A DNA stretch of 64,000 nt. Source: Rotaria macrura (taxonomy: Eukaryota > Rotifera > Eurotatoria > Philodinida > Philodinidae). The stretch lies in NCBI GenBank assembly GCA_900239685.1, contig OENT01000258.1, forward strand, positions 85,420 to 149,419, read 5' to 3'. The translations under genes and the position numbers were made by a program. A model generated the notes under the pieces. It was not told the origin of the DNA, searched no databases, and was given only the letters and a program-made list of their open reading frames with translations. Of the stretch, positions 24,833-36,820 are shown one piece after another (positions within the stretch are counted from its first letter, which is position 1; every line of letters starts with the position of its first letter).

Positions 24833-27800
24833 ATGTTGCACACTTATTTATATGTGGCTATTGCAGTCAGCATATTTAGTGTGCGTTCATTAGAAGCTGC
24901 CAATTGTACATTGGCAACGTTCATACAAAATATCAGTGCAGCACAGCTAACCGCATCGGGAATAAATGCTACTGATTATTCAAAATCAACACTAAACCAA
25001 ACCATTTCTAAATTACTTCAAGACTTCGGTGAAAATGCTGTTGGTTTTGGTTATAATTTCACTCAAACGGGTGATATAGTTAATATAACATACAGCATTA
25101 CATTTGCTTGTAATATAACAACAACAGTTGTTTTACCGAATGGTATACAACAAACGACCCAAGCAACAACTAACCTAAATATAACTCAAGCACAAAGTTC
25201 TATTTCATCTGGTATACAATGAAAGAGGGAATTTTTTAGTTTGAAAAATAAATACTTCCGTTGTTTCTATATTCTCTACCTAGGTCTTACTGATCGAGCT
25301 AATGCAATATCACTAAAAAATGAACAAATAAAAGCTGGTGCAGTGGATACGATTTGTGATTATCATACAGGTGGTGATAATTATTTTGAATGGACGATTC
25401 AAACAACATCATCATTGTACACAGCAGCTCTATCAGCGGGTTCATTCCAAAATAGTGATGCATTTCATACTGCGCTTCTTAATCTATTTCGTTCTGGACT
25501 CAATATCAGTTATCCTAACAAAACTAGTAATGTCACATTCATATCACGTACATCTACATCCAGCGGTGGATATGTTTTGACATTTCGAGTCTATTTTATT
25601 AATCCAATAACTCAAATAAGTTTACGTACAGATATTGTTTCGAATATTGAGACTAATTACTATAAATTATTGAAGACATATTTTCCTACGCTTACTAAAT
25701 CGATGCGACTTCCTGCATTGTCGACTATCAGTGTGCCTTCTTCAGTGATTATGAATTTACAGAAAGTAGTTGTGAACCTACAGAATAATGCAACGCAAGC
25801 ATTATCATCAAATGGTCAAACTACCTTATTACAACAATCTGCAAGTAAGCCTATCCAGTTGAATTTTTTGTTGCTTTAATCTGTATACAACACATCTTTA
25901 GACTCATCCAGTAATAACTCAAATAATTCTTCAAAAACTAACTCAACAGATACTAAAACAGGTGAGCACTGAGTCTGAAACAAATTCACTAAACTATATG
26001 AATGTCATAGGATCAAACAGTGCAGCTACAACAAACACACAGGCCGTTAATAATTTAACTCAAACCGGCACGAAAAACATGAATACATCAGGATCGTCAA
26101 TAAACATAACAGTAAATGCTCAAAATACAGTTTCACAAAACACGAGTGGCATTATTACAAGTATCACATCAGGTGCCACTGCAAACAGTTCAGCGGCAAT
26201 GTCAAAAATCAACGCTACTATAACTTCTTCAAATGTCTCACTAAACTCGTCATCTTCTAGTGGAAATGTAACGAATTCATCTTCGAATGGAAACTCAATG
26301 GCATCCAACATATTGATCAATCAAACAAAATCTGTGAGTTCTTAAACCCCAAAAATGCAGCATTACTCAAAAACTAGTGTAAAACGTTCTTTGCAACTAA
26401 TATTTAGACTAATACTTCAACTGATGGCTCAATTGCTTTGTCTCAGCAGAAACCGATCCAACAGGACCCCGTTTTGTCTATAGCTCCGATAGTCAACGGA
26501 AAAAATTCAACAGGAAATCAAAACGTGTCAATATCAACAGCAGCGCCGAAACCCTCGACTACAACAGTGTCCACCAAAATATATGCCATCAAAACTGTGA
26601 GTCTCCTCTCATGAAAGCGATTAATTCAGAGTGTTAGCATTATGTTTTGTCTCATGTTGCAACGGAAATCACGAGAATTCCTTGATACCTACGAAGTCAA
26701 CGATATCTTTTTTCAACCACAGATACTCATCCAGAAGTTAAAATTATCTCTCGTCAATACTGACCTATGCATAGTCTATATCTTTAGGCCTAACAGAGAA
26801 GGAAAAATACAGATACACTTACTTTTCTTTCAATGAATAATTTCAGCAACAACCCATACAGCAGAACGTTATCCTAAACACGGATACACTCAACGGTAAA
26901 CAAACAGCGAACCAAACCAATACGGGAAGCCGCAGTGACAATGCGCTAAACGCCTCTGCAGCTAAAAATCCAACTGATAACAGATCAACTGCAACAACGA
27001 ACATCCCTATAAATCAGCCTAAACCGAACATCATTAATCAAACAAATTTCTCTCTTCCGTCAACCTCAAAAAACAATTCCGCATCAGCCCCTACTCAGAA
27101 TACCACCACTCAGAACAGTTCCATGGTTGGAATCAACCAATCCCAATCAGGAGGACCAGGGGATATAAAGTCCAATCAACAATCAACTCAGAACAACGTA
27201 CCACCCGTAGTCAATGCGGTTGTCGCCAGTGGTGACGGGCAGAAATCCGCTCAGAATACAAACAACACGAACACATCAGTACCATCCGCACAAACTGGTT
27301 CCAATAATAACTCGAACCAACAAGTGAATGCAAGCAGAATCCAACCATCTGGTCCATTAGTCAGTGCAGTCGTGGCGAGTGATGGCGGCTCGAACACAGG
27401 GAGAAATGCAAACAATGTAGTCACATCATTACCCATATCAGGTGGATCAGGGAATACAAAGTCCGATCAGCAGCCATCTCAGAACAATGCACAGTCCGCA
27501 CAACCCGTAGTCAATGCGGTTGTGCCCAGTAACACCGGACGCAATCAAACTCAGAATACTAACTCCATAAATACTACAACCACTACAGCACAAAACGTAA
27601 AGAACAATAATTTAACTCAACAGCAAACTCAAAACCAACAGCAATCATCAGGGGAATCAGTTGACAAAATAAATCCACCCATTCTTAGCCCAATCAACAC
27701 AAATACCAAGAACACTACTGGAACATCCGCACCGGCCTCTGGAGGCTCGGCTGATTCGAAAGCGAGTCAACAACTCATTCCAAGTAAATCACAACCAGCA

Positions 27801-28686
27801 CAACCTGTCGTCAACGCTGTTGTTGCTGCGGTATACGGACAGAAAGCCACTCCGGCAACGACTCCGTCAAAAGCATCGAAATCATCTGGAGAAAATACTG
27901 GAAACTCGAATTCGAATTCTCAGGAGCAAGGCAGCCAAAACAAAACACATTCAGCAGGGCTTGCAGTAGGTGCTCTGGTGGCTAGTGGTGGTGCCTCCGG
28001 CATTGCGAACATAAGAAACAACGCTGCAACATCCGCACCGGCCTCTGGACGCTCGGCTGATTCAAAAGCGAGTCAACAACTCGTTCCAAATAAATCACAA
28101 CCTGTCGTCAACGCTGTTGTTGCTGGGGTAAACGGACAGAGAGCCACTCCAGCAACGACACGGTCAAAAGCATCGAAATCGTCTGGAGAAAACACTGGAA
28201 ACTCGAATTCTAATTCGCAGGAGCAAGGCGGCCAAAACAAAACACATTCAGCAGGGCTTGCAGTAGGCGCTGTTGTTGCTAGTGGTGGTGCCTCCGGCAT
28301 TGGGAACCGCAGAAACAACGCTGCAACATCCGCACCAGCCTCCGGTGGCTCGGCCGATTCGAAAGCGAGTCAACAACTCGTTCCCAGTAAATCACAACCA
28401 GCGCAACCTGTCGTCAACGCTGTTGTTGCTGGGGTAAACGGACAGAAAGCCACTCCGGCAACGACACGGTCAAAAGCATCGAAATCGTCTGGAGAAAACA
28501 CTGGAAACTCGAATTCGCAGGAGCAAGGCGGCGAAAACAAAACACATTCAGCAGGGCTTGCAGTAGGCGCTGTGGTTGCTAGTGGTGGTGCCTCCGGCAT
28601 TGGAAACATCAGAAACAACGCTGCAACATCCGCACCAGCCTCCGGTGGGTCAGCCGATTCGATAGCGGCTCAGCAAGTGTTGGCTG
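24833..28686 (+). CDS. Large secreted Asn/Gln/Ser/Thr-rich repeat protein, exons 1-6
   Basis: Exons 24833-25211, 25284-25844, 25902-25961, 26011-26333, 26408-26596 and 26847-28686 join in phase; introns are 72, 57, 49, 74 and 250 bp. The start ATG opens a signal peptide (hydrophobic YLYVAIAVSIFS, likely cleaved near SLEA). Two exons give a roughly 310-residue N-terminal region with few cysteines and many N-glycosylation sequons, family unknown. The chain then becomes a low-complexity Asn, Gln, Ser and Thr linker. In exon 6 a Val-rich motif of the type VVNAVVASG repeats every ~150 nt. A donor (CTG|GTAAGC) at 28686 joins in phase 1 to an acceptor at 31476, so the gene very probably continues into 31477-32838. 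Reading through that donor instead gives a stop at 28808. Mucin-like or matrix-like extracellular function is inference. Confidence 0.7.
27718..28686 (+). repeat. In-frame ~300-bp coding tandem repeat (about three units)
   Basis: The block beginning ACATCCGCACC recurs at 27723, 28029, 28326 and 28626 (spacings 306, 297 and 300 bp, all multiples of three). Adjacent units are almost identical in DNA, so the amplification is recent. Each unit encodes about 100 residues and contains two Val-rich motifs, so it is a doublet of the ~50-residue repeat seen along the whole protein. Confidence 0.85.
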
Positions 28687-31476
28687 GTAAGCTAGAATTC
28701 GCACAACCCATGCGGAAAATTCGGTTTGGACGTCCTGGCTTTGATATGGCTTCGGGGAAACTGCAGATCAGGTCGCGTTGGTTGTTGTTGGCGTGTTTCT
28801 TTTTTTGATTTTCCGGAGAGTTGCATTGTTTTGTGTGAATTTGTTCTTACGATCACTGTGTATTGGTTTAGGTTCCTTATTATCTGGGTTTCTGTTATCG
28901 TTACGATTTCATTGTTTCGATCCTGGTCGAAAGTAGTTGGTTGCTTTTTGTTTACTACACATGGTGCGCGGACTAACTGGATTTTTATGGTTTATCATCT
29001 GTGGTCGAGTATTCTTCTAGTTTTCAAAAGGCTGTTTGCTTCGAGGATATTATATTTTTTACTGGTGTGTGTTGATAGGTAGCTGTATTTTATGGAATTA
29101 TTTTTGGATGATTCCGAAAATCGATGGTTTGACAAGGAAAAAGCGTGGAATTATAACAGATTTTTCTTATACTGTAAGAATTCTTTCTGCGTTTGTATTA
29201 AATTTGGTTCTAGGAATTTGGTTCAAGTTTTGTATTGTTTCTATGAAACAGTTTATCCCGAAACTCTGTCGAATGTCCCTGTTCAGGATTTGTTTGGTTA
29301 CGTAAGTGCACATGAGATACACCAATGTGATGTGCTATCACTCATAGGTGACATTCATCTTTTAGTGTTTTGAGTCTCATTTCTTTGTGTCTTCGGGTTG
29401 TGTCGTCATCGTGCTTGTAACTTTCATACTTGTTCAATGCTTTTTTCATTACTGTACAGTATATTGTTTTTTTCACTACGTTTTTAATCGTTACTCCATA
29501 CCTCGTATATGTATATGCTCAATGTTCCCTTCTCGCAAGAGAGAAAGAGAGAGGAGAACAACAGAGAATATGCACCATTGTGGACTCGAAGATTAAAACT
29601 AGGGGTATATCGTTTTATAGCTGGTGTATTGTTTGTTGGGAGTTACATAGGAGAGTATCGAGTTAAGTTGAGAAGCGAACACACAGAAGTGGTGCATAGT
29701 GAAATAAATACATTGCGTGTAAGTACTGCGCTGATTACGTGCGTGTAAGTGCTGTGGACATTACGTGCGCATAATTATTATCACCTGAGTGCTGTTAACG
29801 TTTATATTTTAAATTAATTATAAAATAAATCATCCCTATTCTGTATTCTCAGAACGTTCTCGTTATACTACTGGTAATCTTCGACAATTTGTTATCCACT
29901 ATCTTATCTCCATATATGCGTACTTCTGTACATCTTGATATACCTCACGAATATATTTTATTTTCGTTACAGTTAGCAGGTATCGTAGTAAATGACTCGA
30001 GCGAATTAAGCGATCTTCAAGCAAGCTAAAGTGGATACTTTTACAGTGGAGTCGGCAGATTTCAATCAATGATTGTCTATAGTTACTAAGCACTGCTGTT
30101 GTGCATATGGTAAAAGCGTTTGAGTGAAACATATTTCCTTTAGAAGTAATGCTTGTTCTCCCGATTTGTTTTATTTTTGTGCGGGGGCACTAGAAATGTG
30201 AAATGAACGATTCTCGTCTGTGATTTTGGTCATGAGTAAGTCTAATGATCAATAGAATGCTCTGAACTTTGCAGCCATAATAAATGTAACATTCTTAAGA
30301 TATTTATCTTTTCAGAAATTCCGACTTTCTGATGACTTCCTAAAAGGTGTGTTTTTCAAACACTAAATTCTCTTGAGAGGACATGATTGTAATAGTTGGA
30401 CATTGCGGAGTATACAATTAACCATTAGATCCATTCATGAACCAAAGCTCTGGTCAGAATTGCTTCATTTCACATTGCTGGTAGCCCAGTGGAAAATGAA
30501 AATAAATCAAGAAAACGAGGGCTACTTCTAATGAAAATATTTTTCCCTCAAATGCTTTTATCTTATTTACAGGAGCATCGCTTAGTAGCTATCATCAAAC
30601 ATTCATTAGAATCTGAGGGTTTCATCTCGTCAGCTTCCATTCACACTGCGAAAACCATTAGTGATAGACATTTTCTTTGAAAACTTATTCCGCTTTTCAA
30701 AGTCACTGATCCATGCTCAGAATATTTCTGGTTTCCCTCATCCATCATTGTACTGGCTTTGATAACATTAACGTTTTATAGTACAGTAGTAAAACTTAAA
30801 CCTGATGCTGGTTAGAAAACTAGTTGATGTTTTATCGTAAACTGCACCCTGGCCTGAAATTTAGGAAAACATACCTCCCCGAAACCAAGGACTCCTTCTG
30901 GAAAAAGGCCTCAAAATTTAAATTCGAAGGACCTATAATCCATTGATTATTTCTTAATTCAGAAATTTAATTAATTCAATTCCATGAAACTATTTCACTT
31001 ATTCCTTTTCCTTTTGATCGCAAAACGTAATTCCGTGTCTTGAAAACAATTCACATTATAAAAAAAAATGACCATTCCCAAAAAGACCCCCAGAAATAGT
31101 CCTTCGTTTTCTAGAAAACGTTTCCTATGAAAAACATTCACTCAAAATGAAGCACATCACAAAAACTAACTTCATTGTTAATTTCTATGATAGTGCATTA
31201 CTCAAGTCTAAAGGTGATCTTTTCGAGATAGGGTTCCATTCAATCTAAGATTCAGAATCATTGCAGCAAATACATTATTAATACGAGTCTTGCACTCCCA
31301 TATTCCAAATATCTGAACAAGACGACTTCCAAAATAATAAGGATCTTTACTCTAAACGAACAACGAGATGGATGTACTTTTCGAAGCTGGATAAACCCAG
31401 GAACAGGACGAATCATCACAAGAAATTATTTATGATTGAACGTCCTTTATGGACAGCTCCATACAAAGCACATTAG
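28687..31476 (+). other. Probable 2.8-kb intron of the repeat protein, containing an LTR
   Basis: The donor GTAAGC at 28687 and the acceptor CATTAG ending at 31476 keep the reading frame, and the 50-residue motif periodicity resumes on the far side. The first ~630 bp are T/G-rich on the plus strand, unlike the exons. An LTR-like sequence starts at 29326. A short duplication of GCGTGTAAGT with 26-bp spacing lies at 29715-29770. The rest (29.8-31.4 kb) shows nothing recognisable. Confidence 0.5.
29326..29700 (+). mobile_element. Solo-LTR-like sequence related to the LTR at 55704
   Basis: It begins TGTGATGTGCTATCAC and shares several blocks, in the same order, with 55704-56640: GTGA(C/T)ATTCATC, the purine stretch AAGAGAAAGAGAGA with GAGGA, AGAGAATA, and a TGGTGTA...TGTTGGG segment. 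Similarity starts abruptly at TGTGATG in both places, which sets the left boundary. The right boundary and a target duplication were not identified, and no retrotransposon coding sequence adjoins it. Confidence 0.55.
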
Positions 31477-32838
31477 TAGCTGCTGCTAACGGGCAAAAAC
31501 CCATCCCAAATACAAACAACTCAGACCACTCAGTACCATCTGGACAACCTGGTTCCAGCGATAACTCGAAGCAACAAGCTAATCCAAGTCGAACTCAGCC
31601 ATCTGGTCCATCAGTCGGTGCAGTCGTTGCGAGTGATGGTCGCGCAAACGCAGCAAGAAATAATAATGATGCAGTCACATCGTCACCTGTTTCAGGTGGA
31701 TCAGGGGACAGAAAGTTCAATCAACAGCCAACTCAGAACAATGTGGCTTCTATACGACCGGCAGTTAACGCTGTGGTCGCCAGTGATAATGGGCAGAAAC
31801 CGGTCCAGAGCTCTGGCAACTCGCAAATTGGAATGTTGTCGAGAAAAGATGTGAGGAATCCGGATTTGCATGCACCAGTTGGTTCCAGTAAGGATCAAAC
31901 GTCTGTTGGCGAGAATAGTGTCGTAGTTGGCATCGTTACTGCTTCACATAGGTCGATCAGTCCAATTCCCGTTGACATACCGTTACATCCTGCTAATGCA
32001 GCAGTGAAATCAAAACCGTTGCACCAATCACTAGTAATGAGTACGCAAACGTCAGAAGTTGCGGTTGTTGGTGCCATCGTAGCAAATGGGAACGGAGGAA
32101 AGGCTTCGCAGCATGCAAAGATTCCTGGTACGTCGACTGTCGTTTCCGCAACGCGAAGTAATCTCAGGTACAGTTATTATTTATCTATGAATAGAACGAT
32201 GAAGAAAAGTTCTGCTTTCAGTTTTCGTGGAGTAATCAATGGAGGTTGGGAGCAGAGAACAACTGCTCGAAGTATTCTAAGCGCATTGTCATCAACAGAA
32301 TCATCAATTCGCACAAAGAACGAGCAGAAATATCGAACCAAAGTCAATCCACAGTCAGTCACGATTATGAATACAGTCGTCACTAGTGGACAGGATGTGA
32401 AACTTCACAATAACACAGCCAATGGTGACCTTTCAGCGCCTCTCGGTGGCAAAGCAAGCAACACAAAATCAGATCAGCACGACCAACAAACTGATGATCA
32501 ACGATTAGCACCAGTGGTGGGTGCAGTTGTAGCAAGTGGACATGACGTGAGTCGATCTCATAGTCTAGGTGTTGGTATTGTGGATGACACTTCAGATGCT
32601 AAGGCTGTGGTTGGAAGTGTAACGAAGTCTCTGAGGCGTGGAGGATACCAAGACTTCCCGGTACTTGTAAAAGCTGTTGTTGCCGACAACCAGTCAGAAA
32701 CTGCTGCACAAAAGACAAAGAAAAGGCTTCGGTTCAAAGATGGGGGAGCTACTGAAAGTGTTGCAACAAGGAAAATCGGGACTGTCACCGCTGAAGTAGT
32801 TTTGAATGCGCAAACGAGTCCACAGCGAGAAATCCAAG
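31477..32838 (+). CDS. Secreted repeat protein, probable exon 7
   Basis: Open from an acceptor at 31476 to an AAG|GTAAAT donor at 32838 and encoding about 454 residues. Ser, Asn, Gln and charged linkers alternate with Val-rich motifs (SVGAVVASD, AVNAVVASD, VVGAIVAN, MNTVVTSG, VVGAVVASG, VKAVVAD) every ~150 nt. Composition, motif and period match exon 6, so I read it as the same gene. This part is more diverged between repeats and more basic (RTKNEQKYRTK, KKRLRFK). Alternatively it is a separate gene starting at the ATG at 31449, but that predicts no signal peptide and loses the phase match. If exon 8 follows, the joining intron is 1.59 kb. Confidence 0.6.
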
Positions 32839-34428
32839 GTAAATTTCATTGCTCGAAATAAAATATAAGTTTATGCTTGTGATTAAATATGCCATTCTAA
32901 CAGTAGGGAGGAAGAAAAATTCAGATAACTTTAGGATTTCTTCACTGTCTTGTTGTTAGTCAGATTTTTAATACGGAAATTATCGAAGTATCGTCTGACA
33001 CGATGCTTTGTGATCTACGTCGGAACTTTCTTTCGAAGAATCACCATATGAGGATACGTTAGCTCGCCGGAGAATAAAACAATCAATCTAATTTCAGTTA
33101 AATAGTTAATTTCAAAGTTTTCCTCAGAAAAATTCGATGACTTTAGATTATTTTACAAAAAGCTAAGTTTCCACGATACTTTCATTATTTTTCAATCATT
33201 TTCATTCCGTTTAAATAAGTATTCAGGTGAAATGAAAATCACTTAATTAATTTTATTATGTTTTCATTTTTGTCCTCTCATGGCTTTCCTTACTGTCGAA
33301 AAATAAAAATTACTACACGACTTTCGTTATTTCTGCATAATTTTCCCAACATGATCCTCGTGTTTGCACAAAATCGCCTTAATACCGGTAGTTCCATTAT
33401 CTTGGCATCGTTATGATATCGTTACGGAGCGTTTTTCTGAAAACTGGAAATCACTTAATGAATTTATTTTCTTCTGTCCCATTTTCATTTCAGTAATTTG
33501 GGTTTTCTCGAAAAATGAAAATCGCTGGATGACTTTCATTGTTTTTCAGTAAAATTCAGGCAGTGACTGGAATTATACTTTTTATTAGAAAAGATTTGTC
33601 CAATTTTAATGAAAAATGGTTATCACGCGTGAAATCTATTAAACATACATTATTTAAATGGTGAATTCGAATAACTCCTATATGATGTTCTTACACATAC
33701 CATTTCCGAAAAAAAGTTTATTCATAAGAACAGAGAGGATGTCGAGCCCTGCTGATATCACATGAGTTTATATATTAGTTATGGTTACTAGTCTATATGA
33801 CTTTGTAGAATAAAGGACTCTCGCAGTTCACAGCATAGCCCCACTAAGGGCACTTAGGCTGAGCGTTGCGAAAAGCTCAGTTGCTGCTGGCAGAACTTCC
33901 TAGTAACATTGAAATAATATTAGCCATTTCATCAACATGATTTTGGGGAAAACTAAATCATTTTAATGCCATGATTTACTTGCCAAAATCATGCATGATT
34001 TTAAAAAAACTGAAAGATTATGTCTCTTTCACGATGAAAAATGTCATCTTTTTTTCATTTTCGACATCATTACTCACAGCAAAAAGTTTCATAAAAATGA
34101 TGTAACTTACATCATTTTTGATTCCATGGGGCGCATGGTTGCTTTGCCAATGGGCATCTTCTTTCGAGGCAAGTTGAGTGCTTTTAATCTGGATGTAAAT
34201 TAATAGCTGGAATAAGCATAATCGGAAATATAGCTATTCAATTGATGTCTTTTTTCTGAAAAGTTTATAAGAGTGAGCGGTGTACTTTCTATCGTTAATA
34301 AATTGAAAATCTTAAAGTCTCAAAGTAAGAAAGACAGTGAAATCTTGAGTTTCAGGATCTATATAGGCAATATTTATCTAGCCAATAAGAGTGTTGAATG
34401 GAATTTAAAATGTTTTTCTCATTAAAAG
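32839..34428 (+). other. Probable intron with a ~71-bp diverged repeat
   Basis: GT at 32839 and AG at 34427-34428 are in phase with the flanking exons. At 33160-33600 a TGAAAATCAC-like core followed by ACTTTCATT-type sequence recurs near 33233, 33304, 33369, 33445 and 33516, spacing about 65-76 bp. The remainder shows nothing recognisable. Confidence 0.4.
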
Positions 34429-35247
34429 ATGGTTTATATGTGGCAAATTCGTTACCATCAGATGTTGCTCCCAACACCCTCACTGTGACAAACTCAGCAA
34501 ACCAGGAAATATCTGTTGATGATCACAAAGCAATTGACCACGTAGTAGGTAGTGGCAGAAGAAATAAGAAACGCAAAACTTTCGCTGAAAAACTGACGAA
34601 AGCCATTCGACAGTCACACGGTAAAATCAAATGTTCTTGATTTGGGTAGTAATGATAATGTATTTGTTGTAGGCCGCTCTTTCGGTATTACCGATCAAGA
34701 ATCTAATAGAATACGTGATATAGCAATTGATTCCATGGAACAGGATTATTCAAGTAGAGAAGTTGGCTCATCGTATCTTGGCTTATTGTATTATCTCCTA
34801 CGAGGGCATTCTTATACGCCCCCATCATCCTCGTCAAGAAAACTAGAGTCGTCTGGTTGTGGACCGCAAGATGTCTATGTTAACTATATTTATGAATATG
34901 ATATACATAACAAGATTTTCAATTCTTCATTTCAAGATCCGAATTCGATTGTTATTCAAAATCTTCAATCAGATATTGCTCGTTTTACAGCTGAGGAGCT
35001 CTACAAACGAAATCTGGTTCCCTATGTAACAGACGAAGCACATTTAACAAAAATAATGGATGTTAGCAAACAGTATCAGGATATGGCTACACTCCGTTTT
35101 TATGTTTCAATCAACGTGAGCAAAAATTTGATACCAGCTATTCGTCATGTCTTAGAGACGGTCTTCTCAAAATTACAACATGAACGTTTTGCTACATCAA
35201 ATAAGAAAATTGATTGGGGACAGATGGTACTTATTCCAATTACGTAA
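34429..35247 (+). CDS. C-terminal region of the repeat protein, or a separate small gene (two exons)
   Basis: Exons 34429-34620 and 34673-35247 with a 52-bp intron (ACG|GTAAAA ... TTGTAG|G). Joined to exons 1-7 the total is 5481 nt, an exact 1827 codons, and the junction phase fits. Visible here: a polar stretch, a basic cluster RRNKKRK, then a ~190-residue apparently folded region with YLGLLYYLLRG and alternating helical segments, ending at TAA. I do not recognise the fold. The acceptor at 34427-34428 is purine-rich and weak. The alternative is an independent gene from the ATG at 34398, which has an in-frame stop directly before it; that product would have no signal peptide. Confidence 0.55.
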
Positions 35248-35686
35248 TAAACAGCAGCAGTAGCATACAAGTGAACTATTTCACCTTTTCACAGTTATAC
35301 ACTCTATGTTCCATTATATCGAGCAGAAAAATAAATAAACATTCGAAGGGAAATTCTAAAATTGCAAAATAACGGATTTAATAGATACATAATATTTTCT
35401 CACTCATATAACGTGTATGCGTTCCTCGCCGCGTTTCAGATATGTTTATATTTGGCATACAAAAGTAAGGCTGACTGCAAATATAAAAGAGTTCTATTTG
35501 TGTGCATATTGATTATATTTACTTGCGATAATCACGTCAAAATAACTAACTTTCATGATGTTAATTGAAAAAAAAAGATTAAAACATAGGCAGCAGGGGC
35601 AAAACTACTATCACATTGATCTAAATTTAAAAACAGCATTCTATATAAATTCAAGAGAAAAAATAATCATTTGACACAGAAACAAA

Positions 35687-36820
35687 ATGTCAGCTATGCA
35701 TAAACACATGTTATTTTTTGTTGTTTTCATGAATTACCTTTTAAAAGAATCCCAAGCAGCTTCAATAAAAACAAACAATGGATTTACTATATGTTACAAC
35801 ACCAAGTCGTCGAAAAATAAAATGCTTCAACAGCAAATTTCTGATTATATTATACGTGAAAATCAAGCGAAAGCTACACACACTTCACCTCTTCACATAA
35901 AGAATCCAATTTCAATGAATCCATCATCACTCTATTGTATCGTGAATAAATTAAATTTTTTCATAATTTGTGAAGATAAACTTCAAAGTAATAATTAATG
36001 TTTCTTCTTTTACATTATTTATTTATTTATTACATTATTTTTGTATTTGTTTTTTCATACAGGTATTTTAATCGTATTAGAGAATATAATACATAAAGAC
36101 AATGTTAATGCATCTCTAAATGTAACAGCATTCTCAAAAAATACGATAAAATTAAATATAAACAATGAAACTATAGAAATCAAAGTAATTTGTAAACATG
36201 GTTCTAGCAATGATCCGTCGAAAGACTTACACAATAGCTCATTGAGAAAAAAGAGTTTGTTTAGTATTATATTTCTTACTTCATGCGTTGTTCTTACATT
36301 GACTCTTTGCACGGGATGGTGCATTTTTGTCTATTATCGTCAATACGAACGACATCGAATAAAGGCTAAACTTCAAAAAGCACTTGCACATTCAGTTCAA
36401 CAAATCCTAGATAGAATGCCTATTATTGAATTTCATCCACATTGCAACAGCAATGATCGTAATGATGAGGATCCTACGTGTTCTATTTGCTTAGAACCGT
36501 TTATTGATAACGAAAAAATTCGAAAACTTTGTAAGTAAATATAAATTGAAATATTTCTATTTTATCTTATTTTTCGTCCTAATTTGTTTTTCAAAGTATG
36601 TTTACATTATTATCATGTGGCTTGCATTGATCCATGGTTATTAGCAAATCAACATTGTCCATTGTGTAATCAAAATATTTTGAATGACCATATTCCATCA
36701 ATATCGGCTATTGTTGTGTCAACAAGTTCAGAATATTACAATCAAGAATCAAGTTCTGCAAATGTATCGAACTCTCTCAATAGTAATCCTCTTATAACAT
36801 CTGAGATTTTGAACTCATGA
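35687..36820 (+). CDS. Single-pass membrane RING-H2 E3 ubiquitin ligase, three exons
   Basis: Exons 35687-35987, 36063-36530 and 36597-36820 join in phase to 330 residues; introns are 75 and 66 bp. The start gives an N-terminal signal peptide ([12 protein letters not shown]), then a luminal/extracellular region of about 170 residues with several N-glycosylation sequons. Next comes a transmembrane helix ([25 protein letters not shown]), a basic stop-transfer YRQYERHR, and a cytoplasmic RING-H2: CSIC ... CLHYYHVAC ... CPLC with DPWL, all eight zinc ligands present. The C-terminal tail is Ser/Asn-rich. The layout is that of PA-TM-RING (Goliath/RNF13-type) ligases, which ubiquitinate endosomal or membrane cargo. 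A protease-associated domain is the expected luminal part, but here it is too diverged to call. The second intron splits the RING between its first and second halves. Confidence 0.85.

Noticed and set aside
26642..26836. 64-codon frame in intron 5 of the repeat protein
   Set aside because: Basic, hydrophobic composition unlike the flanking exons; the GTGAGT donor at 26597 and TTTCAG acceptor at 26846 give a clean phase-0 join without it.
28073..28618. Two similar minus-strand frames of 81-82 codons
   Set aside because: Antisense shadows of the 300-bp coding tandem repeat; their similarity merely reflects the repeat.
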